Below, one piece after another: positions 36,561 to 49,198 of a stretch of DNA of 64,000 nucleotides (the first letter of the stretch is position 1; each line of letters opens with the position of its first letter). The DNA comes from Ipomoea triloba (taxonomy: Eukaryota; Streptophyta; Magnoliopsida; Solanales; Convolvulaceae). The DNA is taken from NCBI RefSeq assembly GCF_003576645.1, contig NC_044930.1, positions 11,840,872 to 11,904,871 of the forward strand, given 5' to 3'. The position numbers and the translations under genes were made by a program. Under the pieces are notes generated by a model. It saw nothing but the letters and a program-made list of their open reading frames with translations. It was not told where the DNA came from and did no database searches.

Positions 36561-38331
36561 CCGAGGAAGAAATGAATTAATATGGGACAACCTAAACCCA
36601 TTATAGCCAACAAATTTCTCTTTAGAATCAATGTCAAGAGACCAAGGCCCGAAGATGCTGTTGAAACTGATGAACTTGTGGATTTAATTGCACGAGTTGC
36701 AAGAAAAAGAAGAACACCTAGATTTGTGGTAAGAGATGAGATGATTGGCAGTAAGCATTGATAGAAATTTAATAGATGATTAACCTCATGATCAATCTAT
36801 TGAATCTGGAGGTAGTGCGCGTGCAAGGTAAGAAAATTTTGAAAATTTGGTAGATATAAATGTTGAGGAAGAGGAGGACTTCAATATGCCTCAACAATTG
36901 GAAATTGATGTTGTGAACATGGATGAAAATATTGAATTAAATCAGCAGGCTGAGATCGAGGAACATGTGTCTCAATAATTTGAGGTTAATATTGCAAATG
37001 TTGAGGAATTTGAGGCAGAGCTGGACAGAATCAATAATGTTGTTCAAGATGATGTTGACCGTATGGAGGTTGATGTTGCACATGCCAACATTGAGGTTGA
37101 AGTAGAACAGGTTGACATTGCAATTGAGGAGGAAGAATTCCAAAATCTTGAAGCAATAAAAATGATCCACCTCACATTGAAATTGGCAGTATGCAGGTTG
37201 AGGAAGATCAACAGTACAGGATGATGGTAATCAATTGCCACATCAAGAGGTTGAGGTTGGCAATGATAATGTTGATGAAGTTGAAATGTCAGATTTGGAG
37301 GGTGAACAAATGGAAACTGGGCAGTTTAGTGCTCACATTTCAACTCCAAGTCCATTGCCAATTAACATTAAAGATAGGTTGAAGGAAAGCAATATCATTT
37401 CGAATTTAGAGGAAGGAAATTCGAATGAGAAAGTGGTCAAAGCTTTAAAAGAATTCAAGGAGGCAATGAACAAAACTGACTACACAATGTTCACTAATTT
37501 TAGGAATTTATTTGATCAATTCACTAGCATGGAAAGGAATGTTGAAAATGTAAATTCGTTTTTGAAAGGTGAATTAAATGGATTTAATTTATGGCTAAAA
37601 TGTTGATTTCTCTTGAGAATGAAAAGAAAGACGTATGTGAGATCATTCAAGGACAAAAGAATGATGCGGCAACTAGTACCAAAAATGTTGAATAAAAATT
37701 GTTTCATTTGATGGGTAAAACTGAAACACTAAGGAGCACCTTGAATAAGAGTACAATTTCACATGAGGCCGATTTTGATCGATTAAGGGAAGATATCACC
37801 ATTTTGCATGTATCAAACAACTCTATGGCTGATACATGAAATACTCAAGGTTGTGAAAGAAATGCAAAATCAACAAGTTGTTGATTCTACAAGCATCAAG
37901 GAGGTTCATACAAAACAAAAATGTGACATGGTTATGTTTTGCAAGATTTTGGATGCTACCAAAAAGGGGAAGGAAGAATACCTTCTCATTTTGGTGGTGT
38001 TGGCAGTTTGAGTGCACCAACACAGGGGGAAGGAGATGTACCATCTTTTCGCTTTATTATTAATTTTGCAGGTACACCCACTTGTGTTGAAGAAGACAAT
38101 GTAATTGGGCTATTAAAATACCTTGTACCGAATGATGCAAGGGTCACGGATGGAAGTAATTTGAAGGAGTGTGCCACTTGGTACACTAGAGGAATATTCC
38201 CAACCGATGATCCACGTGAAGCCGTCACATGCTATTTGAATGTTACAGTCAAGGAGATGTACCACCATGACAGTTGTAGATGTAACTTCATGAGGCTTAG
38301 AGCGAGAATTAATAGCATGCTTGGTATTTAA
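36560..38331 (+). pseudogene. Degraded coding region of unknown type, probably from a mobile element
   Basis: Several plus-strand segments look protein-like but are split by stops and frameshifts. About 36600-36760 reads VKRPRPEDAVETDELVDLIA. About 36840-37170 is strongly acidic (EEEEDF, EVEVEQVDIAIEEEE). 37235-37606 reads as a Glu-rich helical stretch (VVKALKEFKEAMNK). 37939-38331 ends with VIGLLKYLVPNDARVTDG and MYHHDSCRCNFMRLRARIN. I do not recognise a family. The order (acidic, coiled-coil-like, Cys/His/Arg-rich tail) and repeat-rich surroundings suggest an accessory ORF of a transposon. No start or intron structure could be chosen. Confidence 0.45.
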
Positions 38332-40257
38332 ACTGTTGTTACTTCATACATTTGGCTAAATATGTACGTGACTATGGCTTAAATACGTTCTAAGTATTTT
38401 TGCTGTTCAAATATTATGCTTTATTAGTGTTATTATTTTGGTTATAATTACTTGATATTTTAGACACAATGGTTATTATAGTAAAATGCAATTTGAGGGA
38501 GAAAAAAGAAAAATTAAAAATATATTGTGAAAATTAAAACCGAATCTCAAAATTGCAACATTTCGTACGTGTCTAAAAATAAAGCATGTAGGTTAAATTT
38601 ATGTAAACTCGTCAGGTTGGCTAGTCAAAATAAAATGAGAAAAATGAAAAATTATTTTTTGATTGGACTAAGCCAAAATGTTCAGGTATAGGTTTTGGTA
38701 TCATAAAAAAAGAGAGAAATTGTTTGAATAAAGTGTAATTGTTTTGATGAACCAAAAATGTAATATTAAACCCCCAATTTTATTTTGAGTCTAGTAGATA
38801 GTAGTTTTCGCCTAAGTCAAAGTCTAGTCAAATTAGTGAAGTTGATATGGAAAATGCAAATGTATAAAATGGAAAGAGGGAAATGAAGCTGACTTCTAAA
38901 AATGGAAAGAGGATGAGGATAACCTCAATTCCAAATCAGGATGAGGACGACTTCCAAATAGGGAAAGAGGTTGACCTCGACAAGAAAATTTTGAAGGAAA
39001 CAAAATATGATATTTTATACTTTGAGCTAATTTTAAATTGCGAAAAAGTCAAAGATTTTTTCGGTGGAATTATTTATAGCTCAAGCAAGAATCATTAGTT
39101 TGAATTATTTGAAAGATGTGCTTGATTTATTTAATCAAGAAGTGAATAAGTCAAATATTCAAACTACCAGAAGATGCAAGAAAGTCAAGATTGGTGGCTA
39201 CAAGTTACAAGACCCATACTTGTCAGAACACTAGAAGACTTTTGAAGAGATGAGGAAGCAAAATTCAAATTTATCTAACAAAGGCTACTAGGGTCATTAA
39301 ATGTTGCAGATCAAGCTAGCAAGAACTATCATATCAGGTGGATGAAAGATTTGAAAAATCCACAACGGGCAAATAACTTTTTCAAGTTATTAATGTCCAA
39401 GCAGACTTGAAGACAAAGAAGAAAAAACACAAAGAACTTGCAAACAGACAAGAGCACGAAAACAAGAAATATGAAAGCAAGAAAAATTTAAAGTGCAAGT
39501 ATTGAGATAAACACGATAGAATTCAAGTTTGAGAGAAAAATTATTTTCTTTGTAAACACAATCTCTACTGAGTGTAGAAAGAATGGAGAGTAGCAAGGAG
39601 CTTGTGAAAACTTTAGGGAGTGTAGCTTTGTGCGAGACACTTGAGAAATTAAGTGTAGCTTTGTGCGAGATACTCGGAGTTGAGTGTAGCTTTGTGCAAG
39701 ACACTCGGAGAAGTGCTTGGGTAACACTTGTAGAATCACTATTTGTATCTGAGTGAACGAGATAGTGAATTTCCTCCTTGGAGTGAAAAGAGAAGAGTGG
39801 ACTAGGAGGATTACACCACCATGAATCACTATAAATCTCTCTCTACTTTACTTTACTTGTAGTACTTTAATTCTTGCATATCTTATCTGAACTAACCCAT
39901 TTACTATTTCATCTTTATCTTTCTAGACTTTATCATCTAGGATTTCGTGACTTCACATGTGCATGCAAGATATCCTTTATATTTGACTTATTTTATAATA
40001 TCTTTCTAATTATCTAGAAACCCATTTCATACTATTTAAATTTATCTATCTGAATTTGGGTGTTCCCACGTATGCATGTGAACAAAAATTTACATACTTA
40101 TTAACTGAGCTATTTCAAGTGATTCCAATGTGTTGCATGTGAGAGAACTCTTCATTTTTACGTTGTTTTATTTATAGCACTTTATCGTATCTATTTTCAG
40201 TTGTGCACTCTAAATTGCTTAGATTGATTAATCTTGTTACCTGGAGTTGATTTCGAG
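38332..40257. other. AT-rich region with LTR-like stretch
   Basis: No gene. The part at about 39560-39850 has the layout of a copia LTR (gaagagtggactaggagg ... ccatgaatcactataaatctctctct), similar in style to 15275-15340, but I could not find its ends. Confidence 0.4.
39617..39713 (+). repeat. Three tandem copies of a 31-32 bp unit
   Basis: Unit agtgtagctttgtgcgagac with variable tail (acttgagaaatta, actcggagttg, actcggag) repeated three times. Confidence 0.88.
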
Positions 40258-40799
40258 CCATGTGGATGTTAGTACTTTTATAGCCGTTTGTCTACTTTGT
40301 GTTCAGACATTTGTCTTTTGTCTCACACAAAAGGACATGCCATTTAATGCTCCTTGGGATTGCTTCCTAGAATTTGTTTGTCAATGATCATCCACAATAT
40401 AAAGGCTATGGATAAGACAAACTTCCAGAGAATGTCTTTAGGCTTGTCCTCATGAGTCAATAACTACTCAAGCCTTTTCTGCTCTCAAGAATGATTAACT
40501 CTATCATTCTTTCATTATATCTTCGAATGATTCTTCTTAATCATTCGACCTTCAAGGAAATTGGCCCTTCCAGTATTCGGTCATTCAAGTCTTCTTGGTC
40601 TTCATCAGCAAGTCTTCGACCTTCAGTCTTCTAAGTCTTCGACCATAAGTATTCATCGTGTTTGCTCATGAACTCGACACCACGAGTTCTATTAAGTATT
40701 CGGCCTACTAAGAGTAATCAATAAAGACAATGAAAAAAAAATTGGGGGTCTCCTCTAGGCTTTGATATCATCAAAATCAAAGACCCGGGGTTCCTAACA
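40258..40799 (-). mobile_element. Truncated copia LTR, inverted
   Basis: On the minus strand it starts TGTTAGGAACCCCGGG at 40799 and follows the LTR at 14282 down to catccacatgg near 40258, where similarity stops. It holds the same AAGACTTGAAGACCGAA-type repeats. No PBS or gag next to it. Confidence 0.8.
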
Positions 40800-41070
40800 A
40801 ACTTAATGACTTGAAACTGTAACTGTTGTGTTGTAATGGAGTATGTAGTCTTGATCACTAAATAAAAACTTTAACTCATGTTTTTGGAATTGTAAAGGAA
40901 TATGTACTCTTAGTTATGACATGAAACTTTGACTTAGTTTTTGGAATTGTAAAGGAATATGTACTCTTGACAGTTTTGGTTAATGACTTGACAATTTAAG
41001 TCAGTTTTTTGCTTAATGGATTGTGTGCATTATATTGAATGAAAATGATAAGTTCATTATAGTTTTTGGC
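40800..41070. other. AT-rich spacer with a short direct repeat
   Basis: The phrase ttggaattgtaaaggaatat occurs at about 40882 and 40940. Otherwise nothing recognised. Confidence 0.5.
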
Positions 41071-41698
41071 TAGGGGTGTTAGCGAACAGAGCTTTCGACA
41101 AATTACTCGTGTTCGTGTTCGGTATGCGTTCATTTATGTTCGTTTATTAAGGTAAACGAACATTAACAAACAAAATTTAGAGCTCGGTTAATAAACGAAC
41201 AAAGTTTTAACAGTGGTAAGCTCGTTTGCTAAGAGATCGTGAACAAGCTCGTTTGTGGTCATTTAGTAATGTTCGCGAACAAGCTCGTTTATGTTCGTTT
41301 AGTAATGTTCATGAACAAGCTCGTTAAGTGTTCATTTAATAATGTTCGTAAACAATATGTTCAAAAACATATATAGTTGTGTTGTTTGTTCGGTTATTGT
41401 TCGTGAACATAGATTATGTTTTGTTCACGAACGAATTGTGTTCATGAACATGTCCAGGTGTTTTGTAATTAAGTGTTCACGAACCTCTTCATGAATGTAC
41501 ATGAACATGTTCGTGAACGTGTTCGTTAACGTTAATGAACACGTTCGTGAACGTTAACAAACACTAATGAACGCTTAACAAACGAACACGAACCGGATTT
41601 TCAAAAACCTTAACACACGAACACGAACACTCCAAAATCCTTAACAAACGAACACAAACAACATCCGTTCGTTTATGTTCGGTTCGTTAACATCCCTA
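41071..41698. mobile_element. hAT-like MITE packed with GTTCGTGAAC palindromes
   Basis: Ends taggggtgttagcgaac and gttcgttaacatcccta are inverted copies. A perfect 8-bp TSD, tttttggc, lies at 41063-41070 and 41699-41706. The 628-bp interior has no open frame but many copies of gttcgtgaac, gttcgttt and aacgaac on both strands, so it can fold along its whole length. Confidence 0.85.
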
Positions 41699-41873
41699 TT
41701 TTTGGCTAATAATGCATACCAAAATGATGAGTTCATTACATTACCAAAAGGATCACTTCATACATTACACAATGAAAGGATAAATAAAAGCCATTTCATA
41801 CATTACACAATTCAAGGATATGTGGCACAATATTTACTACCAACAAAACTTACAAATATTACAATCAATATTC

Positions 41874-42473
41874 CTACAATCTTGTTAACAATTTGTCATC
41901 CTCCTTCTTATCATCTTTAAACTTCATATACAGTGTTTTTATCTCTTCATCTTTTCTATTTATGCATTTTAGCAATCCCAGAATTATGCCCTTCGAACGA
42001 TAGCACATTGAAAGATCATACCAATCCACAAATCCATACCCCACTTGCCTATGTATTAAAAATTTCAAAAAACAAAAATTAATCTAAATAATTAAACTAG
42101 ACATACATATATACAAATTAACAAAAAAAAAAAAACTACTTTCAAGGGCATACATATATACAAATTTAACCAAAAAAAAAAACTACTTACAATACCACCA
42201 GAGTATTGCCAAAATCTCCAACTTGGATTTCCATTTGTCCTTGAAGTTTGAATCTTCAAATGGTGACCACATATACAATGGATAATTGGGAACTTCCCCA
42301 AATTCATAGTACTCATTAACATTATTCGAAGAAAAATAATAGAAATTACTCATACCCAGGTACAATGGACTAGATGGAGAATAGCCCTGAAACCTTCCTC
42401 TTCCTTCTTCTCTTATCTTCTTCATGTTTCTCTTCTTTTCTTTCTTCGCTTCATTCTCCTCTTTGTCGCGCAA
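41874..42473 (-). pseudogene. Degenerate GRF-type zinc-finger gene fragment
   Basis: One minus-strand frame reads HCICGHHLKIQTSRTNGNPS then WRFWQYSGGI, a plant GRF zinc finger (CxCG ... NPGRRFWxC) in which GRR has become SWR and the third Cys is Tyr. After an intron-like stretch (about 42052-42188, gtaagt to catag) another frame reads GYGFVDWYDLSMCYRSKGII then LGLLKCINRKDEEI, the C-terminal half of the motif. The predicted splice does not join the two frames. Upstream, MSNFYYFSSNNVNEYYEFGE is in yet another frame relation. Probably a broken, possibly transposon-amplified gene. Confidence 0.65.
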
Positions 42474-43572
42474 AATTGTGGTGAAGGACTAGTGGAAGGG
42501 ATGGGTCAAATATAACTTTCCCTATTCGGAAAAGACATAGAAAGAAGATTTGCCCCTTACATTAAACATTAATTGGTTAATTAAATTTTTCTGATGACAA
42601 TTGGCTGGCAATTGACCGGAGTGACCAAAATTAATAAAAGTTGAATAGTTAAGATACTAAATTAACAGTTTTAAAAGTTGTGGATTGTAATTAACAATAC
42701 TCCAATCGTCACAGGACCAAAATGACAATTTACTTTAATTGAAATTTGGAATTAAAATTGGAAATTAGAATGAATTTAACTAAAAGCATGAAAGGAAATT
42801 GTCTAGATCTACTCTACACTTAAGTTCTATCTATAATACGTAATTTCCTAATTGTAGATCTCCCTCTTTGGTTCCTACCCCTAATAATCCAAATGATTCC
42901 CAATTCCCTCTATTTATAGCCCTAAACTTAGGCTGCGTCATGAGGCCTCTCACGACATGACCGGCTTCGTGACAATCTCTATTAACTTTACAGAAGTTTT
43001 AGTTCTCACGAGCAGACGGCATGACCAATGGCATGATAGCCGAAAATAGCTTGCAAAAGAAAGCTTCGCGTGTAGTCTCATGCTGTGATGGACCTTCATG
43101 ACAATTGACAGTAGAGATGGGGCGCATATGTTTGTTTCACGAGCCTCGTCACGCGGTAACCTTTCTCATAATAGCATATCACAACTTGCGGAAGTTGGTG
43201 TCATACCTACCTTCACGACATGATAGCTTTACGTGATGGTGAATATGACTTCCATTATATTTTTTCGCTTTTACTCCAAATTGCTCTTGATTTTTTCCTT
43301 TTTACCTTCAAAATAAGATAATGGTCCAAATGAGTTTCTCCCTCACAATTTATCACATATTTAGGCAATTTAAGCACAAATAAAATATATCTATACATAA
43401 ATTAACCAATTAATGCACCATAAAAGTAGTATAATTTGGCACTTATCACCTTCCATCCTGAAAGAAATGGGAAAAATGAAGGGAAGGAAAATGATATTGT
43501 TGAGTGATGAATCTTCTAAGCGCGTTGAGGATGGTAGGAAAGTGAATTAAACAAGTTAATTATTTTTTATCT
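42474..43572. other. Repeat-like spacer, possible LTR remnant
   Basis: No gene. The stretch up to about 43450 ends ttggcacttatca, like the solo LTR at 15374-16653, and its GC-richer middle (catgacc/cacgaca motifs) resembles a gypsy LTR. I found no 5' end or TSD. Confidence 0.4.
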
Positions 43573-43952
43573 TTATTTATCTTTATATATTTGTTGTCTG
43601 CATTTATCATTTTTGTTATTCATTTTGTGTCTTTGGCTATGATTTCTTGTGCTGATTTACAAATTTTTGAAACTCTGAAAATCCAAAAGTGAAAAGTCTA
43701 GTACTTGATCAAATGGTATGCAAATCTTTTGATATGTTATTTGGGTTGGGTTTTGCATTTCCCCAACCCAAAGAACAGATCAAAAAATTTGCATAACATT
43801 TGATAAGCACGGGACTTTGTTATTTTGATTTTTGTTCTAAAACTTTGCAAATCAGCATAAGAAATCACAACCAAAGACACAAAATCAACAACATAAATGA
43901 TAAATGCAAACAACAAATGCAAACAACAAATGTACAAGGACAAATAAAAAAA
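43573..43952. repeat. 380-bp hairpin with arms of about 180 bp
   Basis: Left arm phrases ttgtgtctttggctatgatt and tgatcaaatggtatgcaaat are matched by inverted phrases aatcacaaccaaagacacaa and atttgcataacatttgat. The centre is gggttgggttttgcatttccccaaccc-like at about 43742-43771. Arms are roughly 80-85% alike by eye. No coding sequence. Confidence 0.8.
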
Positions 43953-43953
43953 G

Positions 43954-44784
43954 GGATAAGAGTCAAATAAGTCATTCAACTTTTATTAAAACTGAAATTA
44001 AGCCATCGAACTCTAAAAAGTTCAAAATAATTCATTAAACTTGAAAAAAAATGATGTAATTAAACCATTTTACCTCCTATAAAAGGTTAACAACACGTTA
44101 TAGGCTTATAGTTCACTTAGGATGACCACAGTTCTGGTTCCTAACCAGAAATTTCCGATTTCGAAAAAAGGCGAACTGACAATTCCAGTTTGAATTACCG
44201 GTTTGAACAATTTTTTTTTTAATGGTAAATTCAATTTTCTATTGTCCAAATTCAAAGTTAAGTTTTTAAAAGAATTTTTTCATTTTGGAATTTAAAAAAA
44301 AGTTATATAAGATATTTAAATTTTAAAGTTAAACTCAAAAATAAGAATAATTTTCGGCTTGCATTTATTTTACCAAGATTAAGTTTCCTATGTATCTTGG
44401 TAAAATTAAGTGCATGCCCAAAATTTTATTTATTTTTCTAGTTTAACTTTAAAATTTAAATATTTGATATAATATTTTTTTTGAAAAAATTCCAGAATGA
44501 CAAAATTATAAAAAAAAAATAGTTGCTCAATTCGGATTATTTTAAAAATAGAAAATATAATTTACAAAAAAAGAAAAAAAAAATCGATCCGAACTGACGA
44601 TTCAAACCAGAACTACCGGTTCGCCATTTTCTGAAACCGAGAACTGTTGGTTTAGAACTAGAAGGATGATCACCTTTAAACCAGTTATAACCTATTTTTA
44701 ACCTATTATTAGTATTATATATATGAGGTACAAAGGGTCTAATTATATAATTTTCAAGTTCAATGGCATATTTGACCCTATCTC
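43954..44784. mobile_element. Fold-back DNA element, 0.83 kb
   Basis: The outer TIR reads ggataagagtcaaataagtc on the left and tatttgaccctatctc on the right. An inner inverted pair (gatgaccacagttctgg / aactagaaggatgatcacc, and ccggtttgaac / accggttcgcc) lies at about 44120-44680. No transposase. Confidence 0.6.
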
Positions 44785-44985
44785 TAAAAAAAAAAAAAAA
44801 TTAACTGATCGAATTTGCTTTTACCTTATTACCTCAAGCTCATAAAATTCTACTTTGAGCGGAGACCTTTCAATTTCTCCCTCCCCCACCAGGCCATAAA
44901 CCCTTCCAATATAACGGCTCTCAGCCCTCGGCATCTTCCTCTGCCGCTATAATTAATGCCTAGGTGGCTCACCACCAATCGCCGC

Positions 44986-45497
44986 TTTTGTTTTTGGGAT
45001 TCTTGGTTTCCCCATTGGATTATGCATCAAATTTTTATATTGACATTCATGCTTCTTTTTTTTTTTTTTTAAACATACATTCATACTATTTAATTAAGGT
45101 TTTTTTTCAAATTAAATTATTGTTATCAAATTGACAAATTTTGCCACTTCCAATTCTTTTTTGGTACAACTTTATACAAATAATGTTTGCGTTCATTATT
45201 AAACAATCCCTCAATTCATGAGCCAAAATGAAACTAAAATTAAAAATAATGATAGATGCACACAAAATTCTACTAAAAAGTTTTAATATTAAGTTTCATT
45301 AAAGTAAGCTAATCCACTAATAATGAAATCACTTCAATATATTAACATATGAAAATTTGTCTACAAATAGCATTTTCTTGTTTAGGTAAACTATTCATAT
45401 CTTTAAATTAAACTTAATAGTATATTGCTTAATATTGAAATTTATATTTTCACAATTTCACCTATATATCTAGTTACATATACATTGGATTATCACA
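44986..45497. repeat. Partial copy (copy C) of the dispersed block A/B
   Basis: Matches 49241-49757 and about 59175-59703 almost base for base, from ttttgtttttgggattcttg to attggattatcacaa. Only the first 0.5 kb of the block is present. Confidence 0.9.
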
Positions 45498-47185
45498 ATA
45501 AATTTAAAAGGACCAAAATACCCTTTTAATTACAACACATTATTTTTTTGGTTAGAATTCCGGTAATATGTGGCCGGAAAATTGGACCGGAGGACCAAAT
45601 CTGATACTAATTACAAAGTCATGCACCTAATTTGAAAAAAACAATAGTCAAGGACCAAATGTGCTTCACCTATGATAGTCAAGGGACCAAAAATGATATT
45701 TTCTCACGGGAGAATCTAGAGGACTCATAACACCCATGCCATTTTCTCTGGAAAGGATACCACACCATCCTCAACGGGCCTTGAGGATTCAACATTGAAT
45801 TATATCATTTTCCCACCATCCTTAGCGAGTTTAGAGGATTCAGCATTCAATGATATCATTTTCTCACCATCCCCATTAGGCTTAGAGGATCCAACACTCA
45901 ATGATATCATTTTTTTTCTTCATTTTCGCTATTTCTTTCAAGAATGAAGGCTTTTTGAGAAGGGAAGTAAGGAAGAGTATTGTTGCAATTACAATGGGAG
46001 AGGAATGAGTCTTATATATAGTTGTCAACTTCAGTAATTTACCCTTTTACCTTCCCAACTACTGCCCAATAAAATTAATAACCCAGTAAAATTAAATTTT
46101 ACTGCACCTACCCAAAATTGGATATATTTGGTAAATAATGAATTATTTTTATGCATTTAATTCATTTTAATGTTTTTATTTGATAAATTCTTTAAAATAG
46201 ATATTATTTCCTTTCAAAGACAAATTGTTTGCCTTCCCATATATATTTCCAAATAAAAATAGCTAGTATTAGTAATGTATTAATGGTGTTCAAAGAATTA
46301 GAATGTCCAAATTCAGACAATTAATTTTGTCTATTTTGTATTGGATACAATTATTATCATGCCATATTGAATCATTGATAATGAATCTATCCAAAATTGT
46401 ATTGATATTAAATACTATTATAATGTCGTATTCATGATAAATTTATTAAAAAAAAAAAAAAGTGCATTCAAAGATTTTTGTGTTAAAAACTACGCTAAAA
46501 CATGTATGTCTCACCATGTCAGACTAGTGTTTTTCATGCGAAAAAAAAAAAAAGTAAACAAGACAATTGTTGCATCGCTCTTAGCATTAGTAATTGTAAC
46601 AGAGTCAGTAGTACTCAAAAAAAAAGAAAAAGTAATTATATTGATGTTGTTGGGTAGGGCCGGTAAAGGGGTCATTTCTAGTACCCGATGGCTAGGGAAT
46701 TGTTGGGAGGAGGCCGGTAAAGTCCCTAAGGGTCAAGTCTAGCACGCAACCTGTCTCGAATAATGTGACAACGGTCTATAAGAATGAAAATAAGTTGTGC
46801 CTTCGCTACTAGGTATAGCTTTTGGCATGAGTGATAAGCGCTTGATCCTAACAAACATAAACATATATGATGCAAGAAAATGTTATTGCAATGTAATGAG
46901 CAATTTAAATTTTTGGACAAAAGATATTTCAAAAATAATATAATTATCGAACACAATACTATTTCCATCTAGTTTTTAATCCTTAATGAAAAAATAAAAG
47001 CAACAGAAGACAAGGCATAAGACAAGAAAAAAAAATTAATTATAAAACACAAAAAAAATTAATGTTATCAAATCAGAGTTTTTAAAAAGTCATATGCCCA
47101 GATAACATGAAAACAAGAAACATATACAAGAGTGAAATTAAAATTTTAAAAATATAAGATATTGTTATAAATATTAATCATAATG
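45498..47185. other. Repeat-rich spacer without a gene
   Basis: At 45715-45910 the phrase gaggattcaacattcaatgatatcattttc is repeated three times in variants. At 46597-46850 there is a retroelement-like piece (ttcgctactaggtatagctt, gataagcgcttgatcctaac). No coding sequence. Confidence 0.45.
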
Positions 47186-47189
47186 GCCA

Positions 47190-48790
47190 TTATTTCTTCA
47201 ATCCCTTCATCTTCCCTATTAATGGTATATGTTATAGAAAATGAAGGGTTGTATGTGGATTGTATATATATACATGTTGAAGGATTAATAATAGGTGAAT
47301 TTGAAGTTCATAGATTTTAAGTTTTTATTTTTCTCTCTACTTCTCTATATTATTTTGCATACAATCTAACGGTGATTACCGTACAACTATCATGCAGAAA
47401 CTAAGCTAATTAGAAGGTCAAATTACAACATGTTATCAACACGACTCGCTATTAGAATCTCCAGTGAACGGTATTGTTTTCTTAAAAATTCTTATTATTT
47501 ATTCCTATGTATTTGCCGGTTCTTTTCATATGCTCTTACCGTGGGATGATGAATTTGTGTTGGATAAATTTTTCTGCGGTTGTGTTTCCTTCCCTGTCAT
47601 CTCATGCGTTTAATATAATTTTTGCTGCTAGTGTTTATGTGCACTGCTTTTAAGATGTTGCTACTGTAAAACTCCTTACTTAACTGCTTGTATGCTTCTG
47701 ATTTGTTTTTAAAATTTATGTTGTGGGTAAAATAAAAATGACATAGCAGTGATAACATGTTCTTGTTGCACGTATCTTTCAAATGATTGTACCTGTTTTT
47801 TCAAAAGAAAAATAGGCATGGGTTTCATATACAAATTATAAATGCAAACAACCATTGGTTTTAGTATTATGTATTATATATAATGATATATACGCATGAA
47901 ATATTTAATCTTATATTTTGCCTTTATATGTAGGCTTTACATGAGCCATGATTCTTTGAAATAGTAAATACATGTTATTATATGCCAAATGATGTGTATA
48001 TGTATTCATGTATGTTATGCGACTTTGGATATCAAATGCATAATCAATTCTTATTATGTTTGCATTAGTATGCTAAGATACATGCATATTTATGTAAAAT
48101 GGTGTTTATTCATCTACTTTTTGAACATGTATATATTCAAAATAGTGATTTTTTCCAATGTTGTCACACACTACTTCGTAAAGTTGCATGAAAATGATGA
48201 TCTTGAAGATCATGTATTCCATTGACAAACGTGAATTTATTGAGCTCGCTCATGACGGTAGCAATTATTTCACTTGGGATCTGGATATTGAAATATATAT
48301 AACATCCAATAAATTAAGCCAAACTAGTATTGCAAAGTCAAAAGCACTAACGCCCAGAAGGCACAATTAAGCTCTCATATTTCTATGTGACCACTTGAAT
48401 CATGACCTTAAAAAATGAGTATCTGATTGAAAAAGAAATCCTTGCATTAATGGAAGTCCTTGAACGACTATTTTGACCAGTATTCATCAAATGTTCTTCC
48501 TCAGACACATTTTCACTAGCCTAATCTCACGTTTCAAAATTATAAGTCAGTAATTAACTATAATTCAACTACACACAAAATAGTCTCCCAAGTGAAACTC
48601 TAAACAAGAAGTTTCAGAGAAATATTTAATTGAAAAGACCTTGCCAACTTTTCATGAGGGTAATTTTGTACTCCAGCAGTAGTACAAGCTAACAAATTAT
48701 GAGAAGCATTCTAAGCTGATTTAGTAGTCCTTGTGGCTAAGAAACATAACCAGAAATGCATGTCTGGTTGGTTTTGCAATGGTAATGTTG
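47190..48790 (+). mobile_element. Degenerate copia element: LTR-like leader, PBS and broken gag
   Basis: A primer-binding-site-like sequence, atgttatcaacacgac at about 47431, follows an LTR-like AT-rich leader. After a spacer, 48226-48370 reads DKREFIELAHDGSNYFTWDL then DIEIYITSNKL, the start of a plant copia gag. Later segments match the same protein in other frames: FLCDHLNHDLKK (about 48390) and LPTFHEGNFVLQQ then YKLTNYEKHSKLI (about 48640-48740). Stops are frequent. No protease, integrase, RT or 3' LTR is present. Confidence 0.7.
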
Positions 48791-49198
48791 CCATCAATTT
48801 ATTACAACCGTATTTGGTATTCACAAACCTTTTTCAATTTATTACAACCGTATGGAGTGGAACTTTTTAAGGTCAATGATAGAGGACCTAGGCTTGCTTA
48901 GGGAATGGATCAGCCGTATGGAGTGGAACTTTCTAAGGTCAATGATAGAGGACCTAGGCTTGGGACCTAGGCTTGCTTAGGGAATGGATCAACCTGATCG
49001 TACGATATTACAACCGTATGGAGTATTATGCGCCGGGGGCCGGGTCAATGATAGAGGAGCTACTTTCTCAACCTACAGAAGCACAAAGAGTCAAGAGTCA
49101 ACAGTTGTCTCCACTGAAGTTCAAACTCACTCCTATCATCCATGTGAGAGTGTGAACCGGGACATCGGGTGCCACTAGACCACAAGGTCCTGGGCATC
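48791..49198 (+). pseudogene. Scrambled LINE reverse transcriptase pieces
   Basis: The sequence encoding RMEWNFL-SMIEDLGL (acaaccgtatggagtggaac, gacctaggcttg) is present twice in partly overlapping, rearranged form at about 48835-49015, with a third short piece near 49010. It matches 58855-58935 closely, so it is a rearranged copy of that LINE fragment. Confidence 0.7.

Noticed and set aside
42780..43450. Solo LTR ending ggcacttatca
   Set aside because: No start with TG and no matching 5-bp direct repeat upstream of it could be found.
46434..46742. 102-aa Lys-rich plus-strand frame
   Set aside because: Made by A-rich runs and a retroelement-like stretch; no recognisable motif.
46740..46850. 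Possible tRNA-derived SINE (gataagcgcttgatcctaac)
   Set aside because: No A and B box pair at the right spacing and no A-tail with TSD.
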